64,000 nt of DNA from Rhizobium croatiense. Its GTDB lineage: Bacteria > Pseudomonadota > Alphaproteobacteria > Rhizobiales > Rhizobiaceae. The stretch covers positions 124,001-188,000 of the forward strand of contig NZ_JAILYJ010000003.1 of NCBI RefSeq assembly GCF_019793465.1, in the 5' to 3' direction. A program made the translations under genes and the position numbers. Shown here one piece after another: positions 1-8,292 of this stretch (the first letter of the stretch is position 1; each line of letters begins with the position of its first letter). Below the pieces are notes generated by a model. The model did no database searches, had not been told where the DNA came from, and saw nothing but the letters and a program-made list of their open reading frames with translations.

Positions 1-322
1 CTGCCACATTGCCATTCGAAGCTTGCTTGAAACCGGTGCGTCTGATGAAGACGCTTCCTTTCGGGAGGGGAAAACGGTTTCTTTCCCGGTATGTTAGCAT
101 GCGAAGAAACAGATTCAGCCAGCATTAACTATGCGATCTAAGGAGGCGGCACGGCACCTCGATTTTTAAGAAGTTGGCAAGCATTGGCTGCGAGATTGCC
201 CTGGACATGACGGGTTTGGGCCAAACAAGCAGGCGCCGAGTAGCATGAAGCTGGTCCGTCATCGCCGGTACTACAGTCCGGTATGTCCTCCTTTTTGTAT
301 CTAGTTTCCAGGGGACAGATTT
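1..322 (+). other. Long untranslated region upstream of flaA
   Basis: No convincing gene is visible in this stretch. The antisense frame that crosses it (125-412) runs into flaA and lacks family features, and a 27-codon frame from 47 has no support. The region should hold the flaA promoter. It contains CATTAACTATG near 124-134, which loosely resembles the TTAAC blocks in front of flaB, flaC and flaD, and it ends in the leader hairpin described separately. Confidence 0.5.
284..317 (+). promoter_or_regulatory. flaA leader hairpin covering the ribosome binding site
   Basis: TGTCCTC (284-290) can pair with GGGGACA (311-317): seven pairs with one G-U and a 20-nt loop. The 3' arm contains the Shine-Dalgarno sequence AGGGGA, eight bases before the flaA ATG. 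Equivalent hairpins stand before flaB and flaC. The pairing is read directly from the sequence; a role in translational control is inferred. Confidence 0.5.
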
Positions 323-1228
323 ATGACAAGCATTAACACCAATTCTTCCGCACAGGCCGCTCTCCAGACGCTGCGCAGCGTCAACCAGAACCTCAACAGC
401 ACGCAGAACCACGTTTCTTCTGGTTACCGCGTTGAAAAGGCTTCGGACAACGCTGCTTACTGGTCGATCGCAACGACCATGCGTTCGGACAACAAGGCTC
501 TCTCGGCTGTTTCCGACGCGCTCGGCATGGGTGCTGCCAAGGTCGACACCGCTTACACCGCAATGGACAGCGCCATCGATGTCGTCGGCGACATCAAGGC
601 CAAGCTGGTTGCCGCCACTGAAAACGGCGTCGACAAGGCCAAGGTCCAGGAAGAAATCAGCCAGCTGCAGGAGCAGCTGAAGAGCATCGCGCAGTCGGCC
701 TCCTTCAACGGCGAAAACTGGGTTGCCGGCGCTGACGGCACCAAGAGCGTCGTTTCCTCGTTCGTCCGCGACGGCTCCAACGCCGTTTCGGTCACGACGA
801 CCGACTATGTTCTCGACGACGGCTCCGCCGGCAACGTCCTGTTCGGCATGAGCAACGGCACGGTCGAAACCTCAACGGGCATCCTCGGGACCTCGTCGGG
901 CGCGACCGGCTCGATCTACGCGATGGACATCACCAACTTCACCGCCGGCCAGATCCAGTCGGCTCTGACCAATGTTGAAGCGGCTCTGAAGGCCATGACC
1001 AGCGCCGGCGCCGCTCTCGGCTCGCTCTCCAAGCGCATCGACAGCCAGGACGACTTCGTCTCGGCTCTCAGCGACTCGATCGACTCCGGTGTCGGCCGTC
1101 TCGTCGACGCCAACATGGAAGAAGAATCCTCCAGGCTCAGCGCCCTGCAGACCCAGCAGCAGCTGGCGATCCAGTCGCTGTCGATCGCGAATTCCTCTTC
1201 GCAGAACATCCTGTCGCTCTTCCGCTGA
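323..1228 (+). CDS. flaA: Flagellin FlaA
   Basis: Flagellin of 301 residues and the first of four tandem copies, forming the secreted filament subunit. The N-terminal D0/D1 region starts MTSINTNSSAQAALQTLRS and carries VSSGYRVEKASDNAAYWSIA (about residues 31-50). The C-terminal D1/D0 region ends with LQTQQQLAIQSLSIANSSSQ and LSLFR, the usual hydrophobic flagellin terminus. The short middle domain is typical of complex-type rhizobial flagellins, in which FlaA is generally the principal subunit. The ATG at 323 follows AGGGGA at 310-315, which lies in the 3' arm of a hairpin. A strong terminator follows, so the gene is probably expressed as a single-gene mRNA. A 108-bp tract (563-670) is identical to flaB. 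Confidence 0.96.
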   Translation: MTSINTNSSAQAALQTLRSVNQNLNSTQNHVSSGYRVEKASDNAAYWSIATTMRSDNKALSAVSDALGMGAAKVDTAYTAMDSAIDVVGDIKAKLVAATENGVDKAKVQEEISQLQEQLKSIAQSASFNGENWVAGADGTKSVVSSFVRDGSNAVSVTTTDYVLDDGSAGNVLFGMSNGTVETSTGILGTSSGATGSIYAMDITNFTAGQIQSALTNVEAALKAMTSAGAALGSLSKRIDSQDDFVSALSDSIDSGVGRLVDANMEEESSRLSALQTQQQLAIQSLSIANSSSQNILSLFR

Positions 1229-1253
1229 GACCGGTCGGCACAAGACTTTCAAG

Positions 1254-1290
1254 TTTCGCGGCCGGGTCGTCCCCGGCCGCGAAATGTTTT
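1254..1290 (+). terminator. Terminator after flaA
   Basis: A perfect 13-bp stem, TTTCGCGGCCGGG (1254-1266) with CCCGGCCGCGAAA (1272-1284), is followed by TGTTTT. It separates flaA from the flaB promoter. Confidence 0.85.
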
Positions 1291-1363
1291 AACATTAGGT
1301 TAATGAAAATCCTTCTAAGTGTCAGATATTTTTACGCTATTTCTATTTTGAATTCAGCTTTCC

Positions 1364-1428
1364 TTAACCATCTTGCTGTTTTCTAGGCCCATCGAAACGG
1401 CGAGTTAACCTTAACGAGATTGGTTAAC
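1364..1428 (+). promoter_or_regulatory. Probable flaB promoter/activator region with TTAAC repeats
   Basis: TTAACC at 1364, GTTAACC at 1404-1410 and the inverted copy GGTTAAC at 1422-1428. The 47-bp block 1364-1410 is nearly identical to 2519-2565 before flaC. TTAACCTTAACGAG (1405-1418) matches a site upstream of rem at 13 of 14 bases. Binding by Rem/FtcR is an inference; start sites are not known from sequence. Confidence 0.5.
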
Positions 1429-1470
1429 AGGCATGATGCTGATCGCTGTGGGCCGGCCGAAAATCCGGAA

Positions 1471-1502
1471 TGTCCCTTCTTAAAATCTGCCAACAAGGGG
1501 CA
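1471..1502 (+). promoter_or_regulatory. flaB leader hairpin covering the ribosome binding site
   Basis: TGTCCCTT (1471-1478) pairs with AAGGGGCA (1495-1502): eight pairs, one of them G-U, with a 16-nt loop containing TCTGCCAAC. The 3' arm is the Shine-Dalgarno sequence for the ATG at 1511. Confidence 0.55.
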
Positions 1503-1510
1503 AGCAAACT

Positions 1511-2419
1511 ATGACGAGCATCAACACCAATAACGCTGCAATGGCAGCCCTCCAGACTCTCCGTGGCATCAACCAGGGTCTCCAGACAACCCAGGCTCAC
1601 GTTTCGTCCGGCTATCGCGTCGGCCAGGCTTCCGACAATGCTGCCTACTGGTCGATCGCAACGACCATGCGTTCGGACAACAAGGCTCTCTCGGCTGTTT
1701 CCGACGCTCTCGGCCTCGGCGCCGCCAAGGTCGACACCGCTTACTCCGCCATGGACAGCGCCATCGATGTCGTCGGCGACATCAAGGCCAAGCTGGTTGC
1801 CGCCACTGAAAACGGCGTCGACAAGGCCAAGGTCCAGGAAGAAATCAGCCAGCTGCAGCAGCAGCTCCTGAGCGTCGCTCAGTCGGCTTCCTTCTCCGGT
1901 GAAAACTGGGTTGCCGGCGCTGACGGCACCAAGAACGTCGTTGCCTCCTTCGTCCGCGACGGCTCCAACGCCGTTTCGGTCGTGATGACCGACTACGTTC
2001 TCGACGACGGCTCCATGGGCAACGTTCTGTTCGGCATGAGCGGCGGTGCAGTCGAAACCTCCACGGGTATCCTCGGCACGTCGAATGGTGCGACCGGTTC
2101 CGTCTACGCGATGGACATCACCAACTTCACCCTCGGCCAGATCCAGACCGCTCTGACCAACGTCGAATCGGCTCTGAAGGCCATGACCAGCGCGGGCGCT
2201 GCTCTCGGCTCGATCTCCAAGCGTATCGAACTGCAGGAAAACTTCGTCTCGGCTCTCAGCGACTCGATCGACTCCGGTGTCGGCCGCCTCGTCGACGCCA
2301 ACATGGAAGAAGAATCCTCCAAGCTCAGCGCCCTGCAGACCCAGCAGCAGCTGGCTGTCCAGTCGCTGTCGATCGCGAACTCCTCGTCGCAGACCATCCT
2401 GTCGCTGTTCCGCGGCTAA
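1511..2419 (+). CDS. flaB: Flagellin FlaB
   Basis: Flagellin of 302 residues and the second tandem copy, very close to FlaA. It has the same N-terminal MTSINTN start, the YWSIATTMRSDNKALSAVSD core and a C terminus ending in SLFRG. The ATG at 1511 follows AAGGGG at 1495-1500. Like flaA it has its own upstream region and its own terminator. Middle-domain differences from FlaA, such as VVMTDYVLDDGSMGN, are conservative. The protein probably co-assembles with FlaA; S. meliloti secondary flagellins are needed together with FlaA for a working filament. Confidence 0.96.
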   Translation: MTSINTNNAAMAALQTLRGINQGLQTTQAHVSSGYRVGQASDNAAYWSIATTMRSDNKALSAVSDALGLGAAKVDTAYSAMDSAIDVVGDIKAKLVAATENGVDKAKVQEEISQLQQQLLSVAQSASFSGENWVAGADGTKNVVASFVRDGSNAVSVVMTDYVLDDGSMGNVLFGMSGGAVETSTGILGTSNGATGSVYAMDITNFTLGQIQTALTNVESALKAMTSAGAALGSISKRIELQENFVSALSDSIDSGVGRLVDANMEEESSKLSALQTQQQLAVQSLSIANSSSQTILSLFRG

Positions 2420-2470
2420 TAGCCCTCGGAAACATCGGCCCGCCGGTCTCCGGCGGGCGCCTCGAAATCG

Positions 2471-2501
2471 AGCCGCGCTTCGATGGAGCGCGGCTTTTTT
2501 A
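2471..2501 (+). terminator. Terminator after flaB
   Basis: AGCCGCGC (2471-2478) pairs with GCGCGGCT (2488-2495) and is followed by a T run. A second GC-rich hairpin (about 2439-2458, GCCCGCCGG/CCGGCGGGC) lies just before it. Confidence 0.85.
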
Positions 2502-2518
2502 TTCCCGTTAACGATTGA

Positions 2519-2585
2519 TTAACCATAATGCTGTTTTCTCAGGCCAACGAGACGGCGAGTTAACCGAAATTAAGAGCCGGTTAAC
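2519..2585 (+). promoter_or_regulatory. Probable flaC promoter/activator region with TTAAC repeats
   Basis: The arrangement matches flaB: TTAACC at 2519, GTTAACC at 2559-2565 and inverted GGTTAAC at 2579-2585. The spacer between the last two is 13 bp here and 11 bp at flaB. CGAGTTAAC at 2556-2564 also recurs before flaD. Confidence 0.5.
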
Positions 2586-2625
2586 AGGCATGAGGCTGAT
2601 CCCCGTTCCCGGTGGCTTTCCGGAA

Positions 2626-2657
2626 TGTCCCTTTTTCCCACCTGCCGACAAGGGGCA
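2626..2657 (+). promoter_or_regulatory. flaC leader hairpin covering the ribosome binding site
   Basis: TGTCCCTT (2626-2633) pairs with AAGGGGCA (2650-2657), with the same stem and 16-nt loop length as flaB. The loop contains CCTGCCGAC, close to TCTGCCAAC in flaB. The stem again includes the Shine-Dalgarno sequence. Confidence 0.55.
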
Positions 2658-2665
2658 ATCATTTC

Positions 2666-3577
2666 ATGACCAGCATTTTGACCAACGTCGCGGCGATGGC
2701 CGCTCTTCAGACGCTCCGCGGCATCAACGACAGCCTCGAAAGCACGCAGAACCGCGTATCCTCGGGTTACCGCGTCGAAAAGGCCGCCGACAACGCCGCC
2801 TACTGGTCGATCGCAACGACCATGCGTTCGGACAACAAGGCACTTTCCGCCGTTTCCGACGCTCTCGGCCTCGGCGCCGCCAAGGTCGACACCGCTTACT
2901 CCGCCATGGACAGCGCCATCGACGTGATCAGCGAAATCAAGGCGAAGATCGTCGCTGCAACCGAAAAGGGCGTCGACAAGACCAAGGTCCAGGAAGAAAT
3001 CGGCCAGTTGCAGCAGCAGCTCCTGAGTATCGCGCAATCGGCTTCCTTCTCCGGCGAAAACTGGGTTGCCGGCGCTGACGGCACCAAGAGCGTCGTGTCG
3101 ACCTTCGTCCGTGACGGCAACGGCAATGTCTCGGTCAAGACGACGGACTACATCCTGGACACGAGCTCCACGGGCAACGTTCTCTTCGGCATGACCTCGA
3201 CCGGCACGATCGATACGAGCGCCGGCATTATCGGCACATCTTACGGTACGATCGGCTCGATCTACTCGATGGATATCAGCACCTTCGGTTCGGCTGAGAT
3301 TTCCATGGCATTGACCTCGATCGAGGCCGGCCTCGAAGCCATGACCAAGGCTGCCTCGCAGCTCGGTTCGATTTCCACGCGCATCGAACTCCAGGAAAAC
3401 TTCGTTGGAGCGCTGAGCGATTCGATCGACTCGGGCGTCGGCCGCCTCGTCGATGCCGACATGGAAGAGGAATCGAGCAAGCTGACGGCGTTGCAGACCC
3501 AGCAGCAATTGGCCATCCAGTCGCTGTCGATCGCCAACTCCAGCGCGCAGAACATCCTCACCTTGTTCCACAGCTAA
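2666..3577 (+). CDS. flaC: Flagellin FlaC
   Basis: Flagellin of 303 residues and the third tandem copy. I chose the ATG at 2666 (MTSILTNVAAMAALQTLRG) because it aligns with the other flagellin starts and follows AAGGGG; the frame is open upstream to 2612 but that part is not flagellin-like. The N and C termini are conserved (VSSGYRVEKAADNAAYWSIA; LQTQQQLAIQSLSIANSSAQ). The middle domain differs more from FlaA and FlaB (TTDYILDTSSTGN; SIYSMDISTFGSAEI). It is probably a secondary filament subunit. Confidence 0.95.
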   Translation: MTSILTNVAAMAALQTLRGINDSLESTQNRVSSGYRVEKAADNAAYWSIATTMRSDNKALSAVSDALGLGAAKVDTAYSAMDSAIDVISEIKAKIVAATEKGVDKTKVQEEIGQLQQQLLSIAQSASFSGENWVAGADGTKSVVSTFVRDGNGNVSVKTTDYILDTSSTGNVLFGMTSTGTIDTSAGIIGTSYGTIGSIYSMDISTFGSAEISMALTSIEAGLEAMTKAASQLGSISTRIELQENFVGALSDSIDSGVGRLVDADMEEESSKLTALQTQQQLAIQSLSIANSSAQNILTLFHS

Positions 3578-3641
3578 ATCGGCCGCTGAAGCTGGACCGA
3601 ATCTTGCGCCGCCATCCGGCGATACGCAGAAAACCATCTGG

Positions 3642-3674
3642 ACCGCGCCCGAAACGGCGCGGTTCTCTCTTTTA
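3642..3674 (+). terminator. Terminator after flaC
   Basis: ACCGCGCC (3642-3649) pairs with GGCGCGGT (3656-3663), followed by the pyrimidine-rich TCTCTCTTTT. Confidence 0.75.
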
Positions 3675-3747
3675 TATCAATAACTTGCTCGGATGAATGT
3701 TTCACTGGTTGCGCTTGCCGCTGCGCTCTTGCCGAACAGGTTGATAT

Positions 3748-3756
3748 CGAGTTAAC
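3748..3756 (+). promoter_or_regulatory. CGAGTTAAC block upstream of flaD
   Basis: The same nine bases occur before flaB (1401-1409) and flaC (2556-2564). Here the block stands 120 bp before the chosen flaD start, without the inverted GGTTAAC partner. Its role as a regulator site is inferred. Confidence 0.35.
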
Positions 3757-3876
3757 TTCACCTTGAGTTGATTTGCTTTTGCGACACCCGGTGGAAATTT
3801 CGCCGGAGGCATGACGCCACTTCAGTCGCCGCCGGCAACCCGGCCTGCCCTTTCATCTTATTCCGAGACCCTGTCG

Positions 3877-4839
3877 ATGACCGTAAAGATTACCAGCGCG
3901 GCCGCGGTGAATGCACTTGCGGTGCTGCGCAGCATCAACAAAGAAGCCAGTCAGACCCAGCAGCAAGTTTCGTCGGGATATCGGATCGAGACGGCGGCCG
4001 ATGATGCCTCTTACTGGTCGGTGGCGACTGTCATGCGCTCGGACAGCACCAATCTCGGCACGATCGGCGACGCGCTCGGTCTCGGGGCCGCCAAGGTGGA
4101 TGCGACCTACACGGCGATGACTTCGGCGATCGATCTCGTCAGCCAGATTCGCGCCAAGCTCGTTGCGGCAAGAGAGCCCGGCACCGACAAGGACAAGATC
4201 AACGCCGAAATCAGCGAATACAAGGATCAGCTGAGGACCGTCGTCGAATCGACGTCCTTTGCCGGGGAAAACTGGTTGCTGAACAGCGACAAGGCGGCGC
4301 CACCGACATGGTCGGTCATCTCAGGCTTCGTGCGCGCCTCGACCGGCGAATACCAGGCTCAGAGCATCGACTTCCCGTCGTCGCAGACCATCCTCATCGA
4401 CAAGAACAATGCGAGTGGCGGCCTGTTCACCAAGGCGATCGATGCCCAGGCGATCAACAACAGCGGCACGGGACCGCGGAACTATTACCTGCTGGACGCC
4501 GATTCGACGACGCCGGCGACGGGCACGGAAGTCGCGATCAGCAATAGCACCACCGACGCCCAACTCGCCGACATGCTTGATGTGACCGACTCTCTGCTCT
4601 CCTCGCTGACGACGACGGCCGCCTCGATCGGCGTGATGAAGGCGCGTATCGACGATCAGATCGATTACACCGCCGATCTGTCCGATTCGATCGACAAGAG
4701 TGTCGGCGCGCTCGTCGATACCGATATGGACGAGGCTTCGATCCGGCAGAAGGCGATCGAAACCCAGAAGCAGATGGCCGTCGAAGCGATCTCGATCCTG
4801 AACACGGCCGCAAGCAAGATCCTCATTCTGCTGGAATAG
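3877..4839 (+). CDS. flaD: Divergent flagellin FlaD
   Basis: Flagellin of 320 residues, clearly homologous but the most divergent of the four. VSSGYRIETAADDASYWSVA is present and the C terminus ends SILNTAASKILILLE rather than the SLFR type. The middle region is longer (STGEYQAQSIDFPSSQTILI and beyond). The start at 3877 (MTVKITSAAAVNALAVLRS) aligns with the other flagellins. An in-frame ATG at 3811 has GGAGG almost touching it and would add 22 non-flagellin residues. The leader hairpin of flaA-C is absent. It is likely a minor subunit with separate translational control. Confidence 0.9.
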   Translation: MTVKITSAAAVNALAVLRSINKEASQTQQQVSSGYRIETAADDASYWSVATVMRSDSTNLGTIGDALGLGAAKVDATYTAMTSAIDLVSQIRAKLVAAREPGTDKDKINAEISEYKDQLRTVVESTSFAGENWLLNSDKAAPPTWSVISGFVRASTGEYQAQSIDFPSSQTILIDKNNASGGLFTKAIDAQAINNSGTGPRNYYLLDADSTTPATGTEVAISNSTTDAQLADMLDVTDSLLSSLTTTAASIGVMKARIDDQIDYTADLSDSIDKSVGALVDTDMDEASIRQKAIETQKQMAVEAISILNTAASKILILLE

Positions 4840-5040
4840 AGCTGGGCGCGATCGTCGATGGCGGCGGCGCCATTCATCCTCGCGCAAGTTTGACTTCCTA
4901 GTTTCCGGCATGAAGGCATCGTCCGAAATCATGCCGGCGCAAGGTCAGACCCTTGTTCGCTGTGAAGGACATGTCGCGCGCAAGGTCATTTTGAACGGGA
5001 GGCAGCATGCCGCGTGTCTCCCGGATGCTGGATGGTTGCT

Positions 5041-5670
5041 ATGAGCATTTCGCTTTCTCGGTATTTGAAGGATTTCGGCGAACCGAAACCGTCAGCACCG
5101 ATCATCGACATCGACGATTTCCCCGGCGATGCTTTTCCCGAGACGCCGAGCGAACCGCCGGTCGACGTCGAGGCGGAGCGTCGGGATGCCTACGCGCAGG
5201 GCCATGCTGCGGCGACCGCTGATTTGACCGAGAAATACGAAGGCGAGGCGCGCGCTCTGGCCGAGGTCCATGCGCGCGAGCTCGAAGAACTGAAACTTCG
5301 CTATGAAGTCGAGGCGGCCGCGGTCATCGCATCCCGCGTCCGCGATATCGCTGAAGAAGTCGCGCAGCTGGTCAGCGCCGGCGCGGCCACGGCCATTGCG
5401 CCCGTCATGACGGAAGCGCTTGCGGCCAAGGCTGCTAGGGACCTCGGCGCATTGCTGCGTGATGCGATTCTCGAGGGGGCTGCCGGGTCGATCGTCGTCA
5501 GGGGGCCGACCAGGCTCTTCGACATATTGAAGGCCGAGCTCGGTGAACATGCCGCGGCCGTTCGCCACCTCGAGGCCGACGATATCGATCTTGCCGTCGA
5601 AATCGGTGAATCCGTCATCGTCACCCGCATGTCCGCCTGGGCGGCCAGCTTGAAGAAAGTTCTCGAATGA
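5041..5670 (+). CDS. FliH-like flagellar assembly protein
   Basis: Soluble protein of 209 residues. It opens with [18 protein letters not shown], followed by an acidic, proline-rich linker and a long charged helix (about 45-100, with [20 protein letters not shown]). The C-terminal globular part contains [17 protein letters not shown] and ends in [20 protein letters not shown]. The helix plus the C-terminal pattern recall FliH, the stator of the FliI export ATPase. Position before motB and a four-base overlap with it place it in the motility operon. An upstream in-frame GTG at 5014 has GGGAGG at about the right distance, so a start nine codons earlier is possible. The FliH assignment is an inference from weak similarity. 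Confidence 0.6.
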   Translation: MSISLSRYLKDFGEPKPSAPIIDIDDFPGDAFPETPSEPPVDVEAERRDAYAQGHAAATADLTEKYEGEARALAEVHARELEELKLRYEVEAAAVIASRVRDIAEEVAQLVSAGAATAIAPVMTEALAAKAARDLGALLRDAILEGAAGSIVVRGPTRLFDILKAELGEHAAAVRHLEADDIDLAVEIGESVIVTRMSAWAASLKKVLE

Positions 5671-6986
5671 GCGAAGGCGAAAACCATCACCACGGCAGGA
5701 ACGAGATCATCATCGTCAAGCGGCATGGCGGCGGTGATCACGATGGTGCCCATGGCGGTGCGTGGAAAATTGCCTATGCCGACTTCATGACGGCGATGAT
5801 GGCGTTCTTCCTGGTCATGTGGCTGGTCAACGCCGCCAACGAGGAAACCAAGGCCGCGGTCGCGACCTATTTCAATCCGATCAAGCTCGCCGACGAAAAG
5901 CCGACGGAGAAGGGCCTGAAGAAGCCTGTCGACCATGCCGAGGGCGAGGAGAAGAAGGAAAAGTCGAAGCAGAAGGAAGACAATCCGACCGAGGGCAAGT
6001 CCGCCGCGGATGGTGACGACCAAACGTCGACTTCAGGCGACCAGACCAATTATTCCGAAGCCGACTTCTTCGAAAATCCCTATTCGGTTCTCGCCGAGAT
6101 CGCACAGGAAGTCGGCCAGCAGGCCAATGTCAGCGCCAAGGGCGATGGCGGCGCGGCCGATTCCGGCCCGGCGACCGGCGCCGATGGCGGCGAAGCCTAT
6201 CGCGATCCCTTCGATCCGGATTTCTGGACGAAGCAGGTCGAAGTGACAACCGCCGGAAAAACCCTGCCGCCCGGCAAGAGCGAGCAGCAGGCGGCCGAGA
6301 GCGAGGCGACCGAGGTCGCCAAGGCCGAGGATATGAAGCCGGTGCCTCTGGCGACCGACCAGAAGCCGGCCAAGGACGCCAAGGAGAGCAAGGAAACCAA
6401 GGGCGCCGCCGAGACCAAAGAGGCCAAGGCGGACGGCAAGGTGCCTGACGAGAAGAAGGCGGAAGCTCAGAAGGACGCCGATCATCAGAAGGATGCCGAC
6501 AAGAGCGCGGCCGGGACCGAACAGCAGAAGAAAGAAGCGGATGCGCTTCAGGCGCAGATCGCCCAACAGATCGGCGGCGTTGCCGGCAAGCTTGCCGAAG
6601 GCCTGACGGTGACGGCGGCCGAAGGCGGCCTGCTGGTCAGCATCTCCGACCAGAACGACGATTCGATGTTCAATATCGGTTCCGCGGTTCCGCGCCAGGA
6701 GATGGTGCTCGCCATGGAAAAGATCGGTACGATTCTGAAGGAGAGGGGCGGCGCCGTTGCCATCCGTGGTCACACGGACGGGCGTCAGTACAAGGGCGCG
6801 CAGAACGAGAACTGGCGGCTTTCGATGGACCGCGCCCAGAGTGCCTACTACATGCTCGTGCGCGGCGGGCTGGACGAGAAGCGTATCTCGCAGGTCTCCG
6901 GCTTCGCCGACCGTCGGTTGAAGCTGCCTGCCGACCCGTTCAACGCGACCAACCGCCGGATCGAGATCCTGGTGCAGGCGGATTAA
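5667..6986 (+). CDS. motB: Flagellar motor stator protein MotB
   Basis: MotB of 439 residues forms the stator with MotA and anchors it to peptidoglycan. The His-rich N terminus is followed by one membrane helix, [20 protein letters not shown]; Asp39 is the equivalent of the proton-carrying Asp32 of E. coli. The C-terminal OmpA-like domain has [12 protein letters not shown] and [12 protein letters not shown]. Between them lies an unusually long linker (about residues 75-295) rich in Lys, Glu, Asp and Ala. The start overlaps the stop of the FliH-like gene by four bases. In S. meliloti MotB works with the periplasmic protein MotC, which is the next gene here. Confidence 0.95.
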   Translation: MSEGENHHHGRNEIIIVKRHGGGDHDGAHGGAWKIAYADFMTAMMAFFLVMWLVNAANEETKAAVATYFNPIKLADEKPTEKGLKKPVDHAEGEEKKEKSKQKEDNPTEGKSAADGDDQTSTSGDQTNYSEADFFENPYSVLAEIAQEVGQQANVSAKGDGGAADSGPATGADGGEAYRDPFDPDFWTKQVEVTTAGKTLPPGKSEQQAAESEATEVAKAEDMKPVPLATDQKPAKDAKESKETKGAAETKEAKADGKVPDEKKAEAQKDADHQKDADKSAAGTEQQKKEADALQAQIAQQIGGVAGKLAEGLTVTAAEGGLLVSISDQNDDSMFNIGSAVPRQEMVLAMEKIGTILKERGGAVAIRGHTDGRQYKGAQNENWRLSMDRAQSAYYMLVRGGLDEKRISQVSGFADRRLKLPADPFNATNRRIEILVQAD

Positions 6987-6996
6987 GGATAGTCGG

Positions 6997-8292
6997 ATGG
7001 CGCGTCGGCAGCATCGTTACGTCGGAGTTATGGCCCTAGGCCTGGCGATGCTTTCGCCTGCCGCAGGCAATGCGCAGGATCCGGACGATCTCTCGCCGTA
7101 CAAGATGCTGCGGTCGCTGCAGTTCGTGCAGGATTCCGTCGTCGCCGGCGATCATTCGGCCGGCGAGATGCAGCGCTTCATGCTGGGCACGATCGACGAG
7201 CGGCTGCGCACGGCCGATACGTCGATCTACGACGACGACCGCAACGTCGATGCGGCGCTGATCTATGCGATGAGCGGCGGCAATCCCCAGACACTCGAAT
7301 ATCTGATCGCCCATGACGTCAACGGCTATTTCGACAACCGCGTCACCGACGTACTGCGCAAATATCTGACCGGCAAAGGGCTCCTCGTCGCCAAGACGCT
7401 GGAGGAAACCGCCAGGGAATATCGCGACAAGAAGATCGGTCCCTACCTGGCGTTGATCGGCGGCAACGTGCTGATCGCCACGAAACCGACAGATGCGCTG
7501 GATCTCTACGACCAGGCGCGTCTTGCAGCACCCGGTACGATCGTCGAGGAGGCGGCCTTGCGCCGTTCCGTCGCCATCTGCGTCGACAAGGGAATGCTCG
7601 ACAAGGGGCTGGCCTATTCGCAGCGTTATGCTCGCCGTTTCCTGCATTCGCCCTATGCCAGCCAGTTTGCCGATCTTTTCGTCAAGCTCGTCGTCGCCCA
7701 TGATCGCGACGTGAAACCGCAGGATGTCGTCGACATCCTGTCCTTCATGGATGCGCCGCGCCAGCGTGAGGTCTATCTGCGCATCGCCCGTGCTGCCGCA
7801 ATATCAGGCAAGCCGGAGCTGGCGCGCATGGCGGTCGACCGTGTGCAGTCGCTTGGCGCAGGCACCGACAACGCCTTCGGCCCGCTCGCCGATTTCTACG
7901 GCGGCATGGCCGGCCTTCCCACGAAGGATATCGATCAGGCGGCGAAGAATGTCAGCGGCATCGACGGCAATGCACTGTCGCCGCGGGATCAGGCGCTGCA
8001 GGCGGCGGCGCGATCCGTCGCCGAGCAGATCCTGCGCGCGCCGGACCCGGCAAGCCTGACGCAAGCATCCGATCCTAATACTTCTCATCAAGAAATCACT
8101 TCTGACAAGGCTGCGGCGATAGCCATGCAAGCGGGAGCGCCGGGCGCGCATCCCGAGCCTGTACCGGGAGGTGTGGCATCGACTGGCCAGAGCCAGGATA
8201 CCGACCCCTCATTCAACGCATTTGTGACGACCAGCCGATCCAAGCTCGACGAGATCGATGGTCTTCTGGCGCAGGAAGGCAACGAACAATGA
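6997..8292 (+). CDS. motC: Periplasmic motility protein MotC
   Basis: Protein of 431 residues with a signal peptide (about 1-26, hydrophobic GVMALGLAMLSPAAG followed by NAQ). The mature part is mainly helical, including SPYKMLRSLQFVQDSVVAGD, a conserved opening block of rhizobial MotC as I recall it. In S. meliloti MotC is a periplasmic chaperone/partner of MotB that is needed for motor rotation. It starts 10 bp after motB and its stop overlaps fliK by four bases, so it is translationally linked to both. The last 80 or so residues are low-complexity and polar. Confidence 0.9.
   Translation: MARRQHRYVGVMALGLAMLSPAAGNAQDPDDLSPYKMLRSLQFVQDSVVAGDHSAGEMQRFMLGTIDERLRTADTSIYDDDRNVDAALIYAMSGGNPQTLEYLIAHDVNGYFDNRVTDVLRKYLTGKGLLVAKTLEETAREYRDKKIGPYLALIGGNVLIATKPTDALDLYDQARLAAPGTIVEEAALRRSVAICVDKGMLDKGLAYSQRYARRFLHSPYASQFADLFVKLVVAHDRDVKPQDVVDILSFMDAPRQREVYLRIARAAAISGKPELARMAVDRVQSLGAGTDNAFGPLADFYGGMAGLPTKDIDQAAKNVSGIDGNALSPRDQALQAAARSVAEQILRAPDPASLTQASDPNTSHQEITSDKAAAIAMQAGAPGAHPEPVPGGVASTGQSQDTDPSFNAFVTTSRSKLDEIDGLLAQEGNEQ

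Noticed and set aside
2570..3637. Long antisense frame opposite flaC (355 residues).
   Set aside because: It mirrors flaC, has an Arg/Gly/Asp-rich composition typical of the complement of GC-rich coding DNA, and no ribosome site or family motif.
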